A DNA stretch of 64,000 nucleotides from Mycobacterium sp. PSTR-4-N (GTDB lineage Bacteria; Actinomycetota; Actinomycetes; Mycobacteriales; Mycobacteriaceae), in contig NZ_JAKRFN010000001.1 of the NCBI RefSeq assembly GCF_022348085.1, positions 1-64,000 on the forward strand, in the 5' to 3' direction. The notes under the pieces are model-generated. The model did no database searches and was not told the origin of the DNA. It saw nothing but the letters and a program-made list of their open reading frames with translations. Shown here one piece after another: positions 25,082 through 32,613 of this stretch. Both the position numbers and the translations under genes were made by a program. Positions within the stretch are counted from its first letter, which is position 1; each line of letters starts with the position of its first letter.

Positions 25082-25788
25082 GCTGCGCCGGCTGTGAGTT
25101 CGCGAATCTGCGCGGGTGTGGTGGCGCGTTGGTAGCGGCGCCAGCGGGCGCGGTTCGCGTCGGTGGCGGCACGGTCGGCGTCGGTGATGTGGTCGCCGGG
25201 GCCGTGGCCGGGCAGATGGTAGAGGTGGTGAGCGGGGCCGTCGACCCACCGGGTTGGGCCGGCGGCGATCTCGAAGGCGCGGTGCATGGCGTTGTCGTCG
25301 TACCAGTTGCCTTCGAAGCGTTCGTCCCACTGTCCGACGGCGTTGAGGGTGGCGCGGGACAGGACGTTGATCGCGCCGATGCTCTTGCCGTTGTCCATGG
25401 TGTGGAGCGGGATGCAGTCGCCGGGGTGCCGCCGTTGGGCGCGGACTTCTTCGGAGTCGCGCTGGCTGAGGTATCGGTACTGGGTGAATGGGACCACCAG
25501 GCCGGGAGCAGCGGCGGCCTGGTGGACGGCTTCGCGGACCTGCGGGTAGCAGACCAGCATGTCGGACTCTGCGAAGACGAGGACGTCCGCCGCGGGTACG
25601 TGCTCGGCGCCGAGGTTGTAGGCGGCGTGGCGGTTGAATTGTGCGTCGCCGTCGCGTCGGTCGCTGCAGATCAGAACGTCGTCGGCGCCGTAGTCGCGCC
25701 AGTGGTCCAGCACGCATTCGATGTTGGCCTGGCGCAGCGGGTCTCGTCCGCGATCGCGGAACGGGATGATGACGGCGACGCTGGTCAT
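25078..25788 (-). CDS. Glycosyltransferase, family 2-like (GT-A fold)
   Basis: The ATG at 25786-25788 (ATGA overlap) gives 236 residues. VAVIIPFRDRGRDPLRQ at the N-terminus and FAESDMLV (E74-D76) are the strand-loop and DxD-equivalent of GT-A enzymes. GQWDERFEGNWYDDNAMHRAF near residue 170 resembles the C-terminal part of the galactosyltransferase family, where the second acidic pair lies. It probably transfers a sugar to a phage or cell-wall acceptor. Confidence 0.82.
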   Translation of the reverse strand: MTSVAVIIPFRDRGRDPLRQANIECVLDHWRDYGADDVLICSDRRDGDAQFNRHAAYNLGAEHVPAADVLVFAESDMLVCYPQVREAVHQAAAAPGLVVPFTQYRYLSQRDSEEVRAQRRHPGDCIPLHTMDNGKSIGAINVLSRATLNAVGQWDERFEGNWYDDNAMHRAFEIAAGPTRWVDGPAHHLYHLPGHGPGDHITDADRAATDANRARWRRYQRATTPAQIRELTAGAA

Positions 25789-26624
25789 GCGTCGAGGTAC
25801 TTGCGGGCGATGTCGCCGTACAGCTTGCGGTATTCGGCGAGCTGGCCGTCGGTCATGGCCTTCTCTTGCGGGCCGAACGTCAGGTGTGCTGCCACGAATC
25901 CCTCGTGGATCTGTCGGGGCAGCATGTTGACCGCGCCTTCGTCGCCGACTCTGTTGCGGGGGGTGAAGTTGCGGCCGGCGATGTGGGGCGGGGAGGGCTT
26001 CCCGATGCGTCGGCTGATCTCGTAGCCCATGCGCCAGTCGAAGCCGATGAGGTTGATGGACAGCCATTCGTCGGTCGGGGTCAGCGTGGGTCGGGCGCCG
26101 GTGATGTCGTGCCAGTTGTCGAAGAACCAGCGGTGGCACATGTCGGCGTAGTCGACGGACAGGTGGACGTCGAGCAGCGGCAGGTTGAGCGTTTCGAAGG
26201 CGAACCACAGGTCGGGTTCGGTTTCGGTGCAGGCACCGTTGTTGATGACCTTGGCCGAGATGACGGCGTCGCGATTCGACGCGATGGCGTCGATAAACGA
26301 CGCGAAGGCGCCGGTCTCGATGAAAACGACGTCGTCGTCGAGCTTCACGAAGAGGTGGTTGCGGTACTGCTTGGCGGTGTAGTGCTGCCACACGTCGTTG
26401 AAGTGACGCCAGGGCTGTCGGCCGTCCCAGAAGTGGTCGAAGACCGTGATGCGGTCCCCGCTGATGCTCCGGATGTACTGGTGGTCCTCGATGGTGCGGG
26501 AGAGGTCCCAGATGTGGAGTTCGGTGTCGGGGTGTTCGGCGAGGATGCGCTGCAGGTATGGCAGCTGTATCTCCATGTTGGGGCGGCGGCCGGCGAACAT
26601 GAAAAGCGTTGTGGTGTCAGGCAA
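25785..26624 (-). CDS. Glycosyltransferase-like protein with DDD motif
   Basis: The protein is 279 residues. It opens with FMFAGRRPNMEIQLPYLQRIL and has HLFVKLDDDVVFI with Asp 96-98, a DDD metal site. The C-terminal part has several Trp-rich segments (WRMGYEISRRIG). The start at TTG (26622-26624) overlaps the preceding stop; an in-frame ATG eight codons later is an alternative. It lies between a transferase and the methyltransferase, so a role in the same glycan is likely. Confidence 0.75.
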   Translation of the reverse strand: MPDTTTLFMFAGRRPNMEIQLPYLQRILAEHPDTELHIWDLSRTIEDHQYIRSISGDRITVFDHFWDGRQPWRHFNDVWQHYTAKQYRNHLFVKLDDDVVFIETGAFASFIDAIASNRDAVISAKVINNGACTETEPDLWFAFETLNLPLLDVHLSVDYADMCHRWFFDNWHDITGARPTLTPTDEWLSINLIGFDWRMGYEISRRIGKPSPPHIAGRNFTPRNRVGDEGAVNMLPRQIHEGFVAAHLTFGPQEKAMTDGQLAEYRKLYGDIARKYLDA

Positions 26625-27231
26625 TTTGGATGCTCCATTGCTGGTGGCCGTGGCCGACGACGCGCCACGTGATGCCGGTGTGGTCAGCGAACTCGCGCCA
26701 TGCGCGTTGTTCGTGTGTGCCCGGGCGGGCGCCGTCGAAGCCGTGCCATTCGTCGAACACGATGAAGCAGCCGCGGCCGATGTGGTCGAGCACGGTCTTG
26801 GTGGCCGAGTACAGGTCGCAGTCGATGTGGACCAGGCCGATGCGGTCGACTTCGCGGAAGTCGGCGGCGGGGAGGGTGTCTTCGTACCAGCCGATGACGT
26901 AGTCGGCGTTGTCGATCGCTGGCGGGTGCTGCTGGGCGAATGCGCCTGCCTGGTAGCCGTGGCGCCAGTCTTCGGGGAGGCCTTGGAAGCTGTCGAACCC
27001 GATGACGGGCATGTGGGCGGCGATCAGCCTAGTTGATTGGCCGGCGCCTACGCCGAACTCAAGCGCGGTCCCGTTGGGGCCGAGGCTGAGGACGTGCTTG
27101 AGGAGTGCGTAGTGCTCGCCGTCGCCGGGAATGTAGGGGCCGAGGTCGTAGGCGCAGAAACCGCTGCACCCGGGTCTGGGCACAGCGGTAGATGGGACTA
27201 GCGTACTACTTAGCACTGACATCGTCGTCAT
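26617..27231 (-). CDS. SAM-dependent methyltransferase, TylF/MycF-like
   Basis: The ATG at 27229-27231 overlaps the preceding TGA. An AAAGGAG site is two bases upstream of it, so the ATG at 27222 (nine bases later) is an equally good start. The product has 204 residues. LEFGVGAGQSTRLIA (from residue 58) is SAM motif I, IGFDSFQGLPEDW follows near 77, and HIDCDLYSATKTVLDHI with IVFDEWHG give the metal site of the macrocin O-methyltransferase family. This family methylates sugar hydroxyls, which fits the three glycosyltransferases next to it. Confidence 0.88.
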   Translation of the reverse strand: MTTMSVLSSTLVPSTAVPRPGCSGFCAYDLGPYIPGDGEHYALLKHVLSLGPNGTALEFGVGAGQSTRLIAAHMPVIGFDSFQGLPEDWRHGYQAGAFAQQHPPAIDNADYVIGWYEDTLPAADFREVDRIGLVHIDCDLYSATKTVLDHIGRGCFIVFDEWHGFDGARPGTHEQRAWREFADHTGITWRVVGHGHQQWSIQIA

Positions 27232-27632
27232 TTCTCCTTTCGGGTGCGTCGTTGGTGGAGTTTCCGCTGGTAGGCGATGACGGAGGCGACGGAGTATTCG
27301 GGTGCGCCGTCGGGTCCGCAGCGTTGCTCGATGTGGCCGAGGCGGGCCCAGTTGTAGAGGTCTTTTCGGGGCCGGTTGATGACGATCGCGAGGTCTGCGG
27401 CGGTCATCCATTCCTCGGGGTCGAGGGGTCGCTGGCTGGGCGTGGTCCAGGTGACGCCGTATTCGGACCAGCGCCAGTCGAGGCGGTGGAGCTCTCCGGC
27501 GATGTCGTCGATGCGGCCCTGGCTGGCTTCGAAGGCGAGGGACCGGTACGAGAGGGCGACGCGTTTCGCGCGGTCTTCGCGGCTGTCTCCGGGCCATGGC
27601 CATGGTTTGACGCGGTGGCGGCGTTCACCCAC
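27228..27632 (-). CDS. Helix-turn-helix DNA-binding protein
   Basis: The GTG at 27630-27632 gives 134 residues. The C-terminal half reads EWMTAADLAIVINRPRKDLYNWARLGHIE, then EYSVASVIAYQRKL. This is the pattern of MerR/phage-type winged helix proteins (TxxDLAxxxNxxxxxVxxWxRxGxI). It may regulate the glycosylation genes directly downstream or early genes generally. It overlaps the preceding gene by eight bases. Confidence 0.72.
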   Translation of the reverse strand: MGERRHRVKPWPWPGDSREDRAKRVALSYRSLAFEASQGRIDDIAGELHRLDWRWSEYGVTWTTPSQRPLDPEEWMTAADLAIVINRPRKDLYNWARLGHIEQRCGPDGAPEYSVASVIAYQRKLHQRRTRKEK

Positions 27633-28398
27633 GGGCGCGCCTCCCGTTCCGGCGGGCTGCGGTGGCGGGCCTGCGCGGGTCGGTGCGGACATCTGCGCGG
27701 TGGCGCTGCGGTGGGCCGTGCTGGACGTCGACTGCCCACGCGGTAAAGTCGTAGCCGGGCCGAGGCGGAACCGGGAAGCCGGGCGCGGTGAACTGCGGCC
27801 AGAGCTGGTGTACCTCGAGTTCCAGCGGGTTGAGGATGCGGTAGTGCGGATACTGGAACACTCGGGGAAACTGCAGCGCGGGCCGCAGAACCTGCAGTTC
27901 GTAGTGCCAGTTGTGTTGCCCGAAGGTGATATTGACGCCTGACCAGAGGCACTGTGGCGGGTGCTTGGGTCGCGGTCCGAGCAGTTCGGCCATGCTGTTC
28001 GCGGCTTCGTTGAACTGCCGGCCGAGTTGAGCGAAGGAATCGGCAATTTCCTCGAAGAACTGCGCCCATCGCTGGCGCATCTGCTCCATGTGGCGGGCGA
28101 CGTCGTCGACGTTGATACTGACGAACACCACGCCGGTGCGGGTAACACGCTTCGCGTCGGGGTCGACGACTGTCGATCCCTTACAGATAATTGGCGAATC
28201 GTCCTGTGCCGCAATATATTCCGGTTCATAGCGTCCCATTGCGTACATCTGGGCCACGTGCTGCGTGAGGGGTAGCCCGTGCCACTCCCTGCCACAGTTC
28301 GGGCAGGGCTTCTGGTTGATGTTGTGGTCGTACCCGGATCGTTCCTGCTGCAGTTGGCCGTCGACGAGCTCGTTGATGCGGTCGATGATGTCGCTCAC
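27625..28398 (-). CDS. Zinc-finger-containing phage protein, unknown function
   Basis: The protein is 257 residues with a GTG start overlapping the previous stop (GTGA). Near residue 30, CPNCGREWHGLPLTQHVAQM is a CxxCGRxWHGL pattern recurrent in actinophage proteins, probably binding zinc. The middle is helical (HMEQMRQRWAQFFEEIADSF) and the C-terminus is Arg/Pro-rich. Function is unknown. Confidence 0.65.
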   Translation of the reverse strand: MSDIIDRINELVDGQLQQERSGYDHNINQKPCPNCGREWHGLPLTQHVAQMYAMGRYEPEYIAAQDDSPIICKGSTVVDPDAKRVTRTGVVFVSINVDDVARHMEQMRQRWAQFFEEIADSFAQLGRQFNEAANSMAELLGPRPKHPPQCLWSGVNITFGQHNWHYELQVLRPALQFPRVFQYPHYRILNPLELEVHQLWPQFTAPGFPVPPRPGYDFTAWAVDVQHGPPQRHRADVRTDPRRPATAARRNGRRARG

Positions 28399-28616
28399 TC
28401 GGCGTGTCCTTTCAGGCACGGTGTGCAGACGTAGGCGAGGCCGTAGCCGGGCACTTCGTACGCCCGGGCTTCCGTAGATCCGCACAGTGTGCAGGGCTGG
28501 CGCTCTTGGGTTTCGATGTGCCCGCAGTCGAGGCACCGCCGGAAGTCGAGCGTGGTGGTGGGCAGCCGGGTCCAGCCGCTCATCTGGTGCTCGTCGGCGA
28601 GGGTGCTCACGCGCAT
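28395..28616 (-). CDS. Small zinc-ribbon protein
   Basis: The ATG at 28614-28616 gives 73 residues; the GTG at 28610, which overlaps the preceding stop, is an alternative start. Two CxxC pairs (CLDCGHIETQ, CTLCGS) and a third (CTPC) make a zinc-ribbon type protein. It is coupled to both neighbours. A nucleic-acid-binding or protein-binding role is possible. Confidence 0.65.
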   Translation of the reverse strand: MRVSTLADEHQMSGWTRLPTTTLDFRRCLDCGHIETQERQPCTLCGSTEARAYEVPGYGLAYVCTPCLKGHAE

Positions 28617-30088
28617 TCGCCGCGGTGGATGAGGTTGCAGTCGGGACATGGCGGTGTGCCGATGCGCAACTGGTCGACGATCGTCTCGTCGACGTCGGTG
28701 AGCGTTGATCGGGAGCTCTGCGTCACCTTCGGCCGGTTTGGGTCGGGCTCGGGCCGCTTCTTCACCTTCGGTTTGACGTAGGGCGCTGTCCGTTTCCACG
28801 CCCAGTTGTCCTCTGTCTCTTGGCGTTTCTCGGCGGTGGCTTTGTCGGTGGCGATCTTGCGGTCGGCCGGCTTGAGGTGCCCGTCGAGGTGCGGCTTCAC
28901 CGCGCCGAGGATGAGCTGGACGGCTTCCGCGTCCTTGAACCGTTCGTCGGATTCGAGGTCCGCGACGAGCTTCGCGATGCCGTCGAGCCGTGTGTACGCC
29001 TCTGCGAGCAGGTATTTCGACAGGGTCCGGGTGCGTTCGTCGTCGGCGAGCATGCCGGACAGCAGGCGGTATTCGCCGTCGGTCCACGACGACGGGCCCC
29101 ACTTGCCGGAGGACTTGGTGCAGTGGTCGTTGTCGCAGGTGACCACGGTGGAGCCGTCGTCGCGGCCGACGGGGCTGCCGCAGTTCGGGCACGGCATCGC
29201 GTACTGGTGGCGGATCCGGGTGTGGCCGAGGTGCTGCCGGATCAATTGGTGGGTACGGGTGAGGCGGAACATCACGTCGAGGCCCGACATGGTGACGTCT
29301 TGGCGGGCCTGGTAGCGGCCGTCTTCGGACCAGCCGCAGCACTCGTTGCATGCCCCGGCGGCGACGAACGCGGCCTGCAGAGTGTCGATCGCTTCCCGGA
29401 TTTCGCGGTGGTCGTGGATCTCGCGGGCGATGTTCAGCATGCGTTTCGCCGTGCTGATCGTCTCGGCGTGCTCGTCGCAGCGTTTCGGCTGCGCCCAGAT
29501 CTGCACGTCATGCGCGGGGATGGCGGCGAGGACATCGAGGTGCTGGTTCACCACCGCGGCGTACGCGTTGAGCCGTTCCGCTTCGGTGGGGTGGGTGGCT
29601 TCCCAGGAGCGGGCGGCGAGCGCGCCGTCCTCGAGCGCGAGCTGGTTGACGCCGAGCCGTTCGATGAGGTTCTCGTCGTCGAGGTGGATCTGGGCGGCGA
29701 GGTGGCGGGAGCCGTCGCGTGTGGCGATGTTGAGCCGAGACGAGATGAGGTCGGCGGCGTAGCCGGTCCATTCGACGATCTCGGTCATGAGCCGGTCGGA
29801 GGCGGCGTCGATGGGGATGCGGGGTGCCGGGGTCGAGTGGACGCCTCCGGCCTGTTTGGCGCGCTGCTCGCCGATGGTGACGCGGAGCATGGCGTAATCG
29901 CGTACGAGGCGGCTCGTGGCCGCGCTGTGGTGCGCTGTGCAGCCGTCGCAGAGGGTGTCGGCGTGTTCGGTGTAGGCGGGGTGCCGTTCGCCGTCCTGGA
30001 CGATGCTGGCGCGGCAGGACGCGCCCGCGATGCAGCGGTGCGCCGGCTGCTCGTCGGGGCGGGCGTCGCTGGTGGATCGCTCAAACAC
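28607..30088 (-). CDS. Large Cys-rich phage protein, unknown function
   Basis: The protein has 493 residues and a GTG start. Cys pairs are spread along it: CIAGASC and CDGC near the N-terminus, CNECCG near residue 250, CPNCGSPVG with CDNDHC near 305, and CPDC close to the end. The middle is helical. Several zinc sites in an early phage protein suggest binding to nucleic acid, but no catalytic motif is seen. It may be an early regulator or host-takeover factor. Confidence 0.6.
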   Translation of the reverse strand: MFERSTSDARPDEQPAHRCIAGASCRASIVQDGERHPAYTEHADTLCDGCTAHHSAATSRLVRDYAMLRVTIGEQRAKQAGGVHSTPAPRIPIDAASDRLMTEIVEWTGYAADLISSRLNIATRDGSRHLAAQIHLDDENLIERLGVNQLALEDGALAARSWEATHPTEAERLNAYAAVVNQHLDVLAAIPAHDVQIWAQPKRCDEHAETISTAKRMLNIAREIHDHREIREAIDTLQAAFVAAGACNECCGWSEDGRYQARQDVTMSGLDVMFRLTRTHQLIRQHLGHTRIRHQYAMPCPNCGSPVGRDDGSTVVTCDNDHCTKSSGKWGPSSWTDGEYRLLSGMLADDERTRTLSKYLLAEAYTRLDGIAKLVADLESDERFKDAEAVQLILGAVKPHLDGHLKPADRKIATDKATAEKRQETEDNWAWKRTAPYVKPKVKKRPEPDPNRPKVTQSSRSTLTDVDETIVDQLRIGTPPCPDCNLIHRGECA

Positions 30089-30473
30089 GGGTGGTGCCTT
30101 CCTCGTCGTCGTCGCCGAATGTGCGCCGTGCTACCCACCGGATTCGGTTGGCTGGCACGTCTTGCATGACCCGTAGCTCGGGGTAGTCGTCGTTGCGGCG
30201 GTCAGTCTCGAGACCCTGGATGTCGACCTCGTAGAGATCCCAGACGGGTGCCTCGCAGGTGAATCCGCCGCCGTAGAGGGCTTCGCCGGACAGCCACCAT
30301 GCCTGCGCGGGTGTAGGACTGACGGAGATCCATGGGTTGCGGTGGTCTTCGTCAATCCCGTTGACGCACGGTTCGGCTCCGATGCGGAGGCCTTCTCGTT
30401 GAATCGCGTCGCGTCGCGTCGTCGGCGACCAGTGGTAGGCGATGTCGTAGTCGCGCTCGTAGTCGGACAGCAT
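30081..30473 (-). CDS. Possible ADP-ribosyltransferase-fold protein
   Basis: The ATG at 30471-30473 overlaps the stop codon before it (TGATG), with GGAGG ten bases upstream. The product is 130 residues. YHWSPTTRRDAIQREGL, WISVSPTPAQAWWL, a WDLYEVDI strand and RIRWVARR follow in the order of the small ART-fold proteins (H..S-T-S..E-like layout, as in RES and Tpt1/KptA relatives). The Tyr-His, the Ser of WISVS and an acidic residue in the last strands would be the NAD site. The fold is inferred from spacing; activity is untested. Confidence 0.5.
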   Translation of the reverse strand: MLSDYERDYDIAYHWSPTTRRDAIQREGLRIGAEPCVNGIDEDHRNPWISVSPTPAQAWWLSGEALYGGGFTCEAPVWDLYEVDIQGLETDRRNDDYPELRVMQDVPANRIRWVARRTFGDDDEEGTTRV

Positions 30474-30898
30474 CAGTCGGGCCACCTCCCCACGTAGATT
30501 TCCGGTCCTGTGTTGTCCCACCAGCGGGCTTCGAACAGCTCCCAGGTCAGCTGCTGGTCGTCTTCGCGGTAGTCGAGGTGGAAGAAGATCCGCGGCGGGG
30601 TGTCGTTGTCTGGCTGCGCGCACGTCGGGCGGTCGCAGTGGGCGCCGGTGATGCATTCGATGCAGACGCAGAGGCAGGGATCGGGGTGTCGGATCGTGAC
30701 GGTGGCCCACGCGCGGCCGTCGAACAGCGGCTTATCGGCGGCGACGATTTTCGCGACCGCGTCCCTGCGGACGAGGATCAGGTGCGCATGGCCGGCGCCG
30801 CCGTGGTGAAACTGGCGGTGTTCGATGACGCCCCAGTCACATTCGGGTTCGTTGTCTCCGTTTCGCCGCACTTCGATGCGGGTGTCGACGGCGGTCAC
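30473..30898 (-). CDS. Hypothetical protein
   Basis: This 141-residue protein has a GTG start overlapping the previous stop. A Cys-rich stretch (CLCVCIECITGAHCDRPTC near residue 75) is visible between beta-type segments, and the C-terminus ends GPEIYVGRWPD. No family is recognised. It belongs to the run of small Cys-rich proteins in this operon. Confidence 0.58.
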   Translation of the reverse strand: MTAVDTRIEVRRNGDNEPECDWGVIEHRQFHHGGAGHAHLILVRRDAVAKIVAADKPLFDGRAWATVTIRHPDPCLCVCIECITGAHCDRPTCAQPDNDTPPRIFFHLDYREDDQQLTWELFEARWWDNTGPEIYVGRWPD

Positions 30899-31392
30899 CG
30901 GCCGATGCTCCGGCGGTACTGCAGGGTGAGGTCAGCGTCGACGAGGACGTCGCGGGCGATCTCGGTGATCGGGGTGAGTCGGGCTTCGTACATGCGGCAG
31001 GTCGGGCATCCGGCCGGGCCGTCTTCGTGCTGGTCGCCGCAGAGCTGGCGGGCCTTGCGATACCAGGCCGACGTCGAGCCGCCAACGATCGGCGGAAGGA
31101 ACGGATTCGGCATGACGAGCAGGTGTTGCAGGTACTCGGACATCTGCCGGCGTTCGATCTTGCGGCGGGAGACCTGCGACCAGACGCCGGACCACCGGAA
31201 CTGGGTGCCGGGCTGGCCGGGGATACCCGGGAGGTCGATGACGACGCTGAGTTCGGTGTGGGGGCCGTACAGCAGGTAGTCGTCGGGGTGCATGTCGCTG
31301 GTGGCTGAGTCGTAGACGGGGGTTTCCCATTCGCCTCGGACGTAGAGCCGGATGCGTTGCTCGCGGCGGCCGGCGGGCAGTGCGGCGGTCAT
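30895..31392 (-). CDS. Hypothetical protein with Cys motif
   Basis: The ATG at 31390-31392 (ATGA overlap) gives 165 residues. A likely metal site CGDQHEDGPAGCPTC lies near residue 120. The N-terminal half is beta-rich (RIRLYVRGEWETPVYD). Function is unknown. Confidence 0.57.
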   Translation of the reverse strand: MTAALPAGRREQRIRLYVRGEWETPVYDSATSDMHPDDYLLYGPHTELSVVIDLPGIPGQPGTQFRWSGVWSQVSRRKIERRQMSEYLQHLLVMPNPFLPPIVGGSTSAWYRKARQLCGDQHEDGPAGCPTCRMYEARLTPITEIARDVLVDADLTLQYRRSIGR

Positions 31393-31730
31393 GAGAGCAC
31401 ACCGCCAACGTTGGACCGCTCGAGGTGGCAGTCGAAGTCCTCGCGGTTCAGCACGGCCGCGCGGTGCCATTCCACCGCGATGTGGGCGGCGAGCGCCCGC
31501 GCCATGGCGGCGTCGTGCTCGGTGCTGAATGGGCCGTGGTGGCGTCCAGTGGAGCGGGACACGATGTGCCACGGCCCCGGATCATCGGAGCCCGCCGGGG
31601 TGGTGGCGGGCTGCTCGCTGATCGCGTCGACGAGGTGAAGAACAGCCTGGCTCAGATCCTTCACGCGGCCGAAGTCACCGCCACCGCCTCGTCGAGCGAG
31701 GCGTTGCGCTTCCGCGAGGTGATCGGTCAT
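31389..31730 (-). CDS. Hypothetical protein
   Basis: The ATG at 31728-31730 overlaps the preceding stop and gives 113 residues. It starts MTDHLAEAQRLARRGGGGDF. The C-terminal half has HDAAMARALAAHIAVEWHRAAVL, a helical segment. No motif identifies a function. Confidence 0.55.
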   Translation of the reverse strand: MTDHLAEAQRLARRGGGGDFGRVKDLSQAVLHLVDAISEQPATTPAGSDDPGPWHIVSRSTGRHHGPFSTEHDAAMARALAAHIAVEWHRAAVLNREDFDCHLERSNVGGVLS

Positions 31731-32101
31731 CGGTGGTCCTCTCGGTGTTGTTCGGCGCACGGCGAGCCGAGCGTGTGGTGGGCGAGGCAGAGATGGCAGA
31801 GCGGAGCGCCAATCAATCCACCGCGCGCGTAGGCGGGGCGCATGACGGTCCACGGGTTCAGGTCGAGGTCGCACATGGTTTGCGCCCAGAGCGGTGTCAT
31901 GGGGCAGTTCCAGCGGTGGTGTGGGTCGCAGGGGCAGTCGCACCACCGCGGTCCGACGGTGGCGAGCCAGAAGGCCCGGACGGTGTCTGTCATGCAGTCG
32001 AAGGGGATGCCGCCGAGCAGCTGCGTCCACATGTGATCCCAGGCTTCGGCGGTCGCGAGGATTTCAGCCGGGACTGGAATGGCGGGCTCGGTGGTCGTCA
32101 T
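31727..32101 (-). CDS. Hypothetical Cys-rich protein
   Basis: The ATG at 32099-32101 gives 124 residues. Two Cys/His clusters, CDCPCDPHHRWNC near residue 55 and CHLCLAHHTLGSPC near 103, suggest two zinc sites. The rest is Trp-rich. Function is unknown. Confidence 0.58.
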   Translation of the reverse strand: MTTTEPAIPVPAEILATAEAWDHMWTQLLGGIPFDCMTDTVRAFWLATVGPRWCDCPCDPHHRWNCPMTPLWAQTMCDLDLNPWTVMRPAYARGGLIGAPLCHLCLAHHTLGSPCAEQHREDHR

Positions 32102-32613
32102 TGCGCGGCTTCGATCCGGGCGTCGTGGAACTGGCGTCGCCGGAGCGGTTTGTGGGTGATGGGGATGACGCAGGGCTGGCCGGGGCCGGCGTGGCACCAG
32201 GGGCATTTGACGCGGGATGCGGGGTTGATGCCGCGCCGTTCGAACGTCGTTGTCGTCGCGGGGACGCCTTTGCGTTCAGCGAGGGCGACGACGTCTTCGG
32301 CGGCCTTGGCGGCGAGGCCTTCCATGCGGCGATCGCGGACGGCGGCGGGTTCCCTCATGCGTTCGTCTTGGCGGATGGCGCGGGCGGCTTGGGCGATGTC
32401 GGCGGGGAGCGGCCGGTATCCGTTGCCGCGTTCGGCGTACACGGCGTCGACGCCTCGGATGAGCTGTTCGGCGGTGAGTCCGAAGCGGGCGAAGGTCTTG
32501 GCCCACGCGCGGGCGACGTCCTCGGAGAGCTGCGGCAGGTATTGGTCGTAGGTGGTGCACGCCTGGTAGACGGCGGCGGCGATCTGGGGGTAGTTCAGGC
32601 CGGCTGTGGTCAT
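32098..32613 (-). CDS. Possible helicase loader / replication accessory protein
   Basis: The ATG at 32611-32613 overlaps the stop of the replisome-organiser-like gene. The 171-residue product starts MTTAGLNYPQIAAAVYQ and is largely helical, with WAKTFARFGLTAEQLIRGVD, a segment typical of phage loader and replication-associated proteins. The C-terminal CPWCHAGPGQPC is a zinc-knuckle motif found in many actinophage proteins. The pairing organiser + loader is common, but the role here is inferred from the neighbour. Confidence 0.5.
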   Translation of the reverse strand: MTTAGLNYPQIAAAVYQACTTYDQYLPQLSEDVARAWAKTFARFGLTAEQLIRGVDAVYAERGNGYRPLPADIAQAARAIRQDERMREPAAVRDRRMEGLAAKAAEDVVALAERKGVPATTTTFERRGINPASRVKCPWCHAGPGQPCVIPITHKPLRRRQFHDARIEAAQ

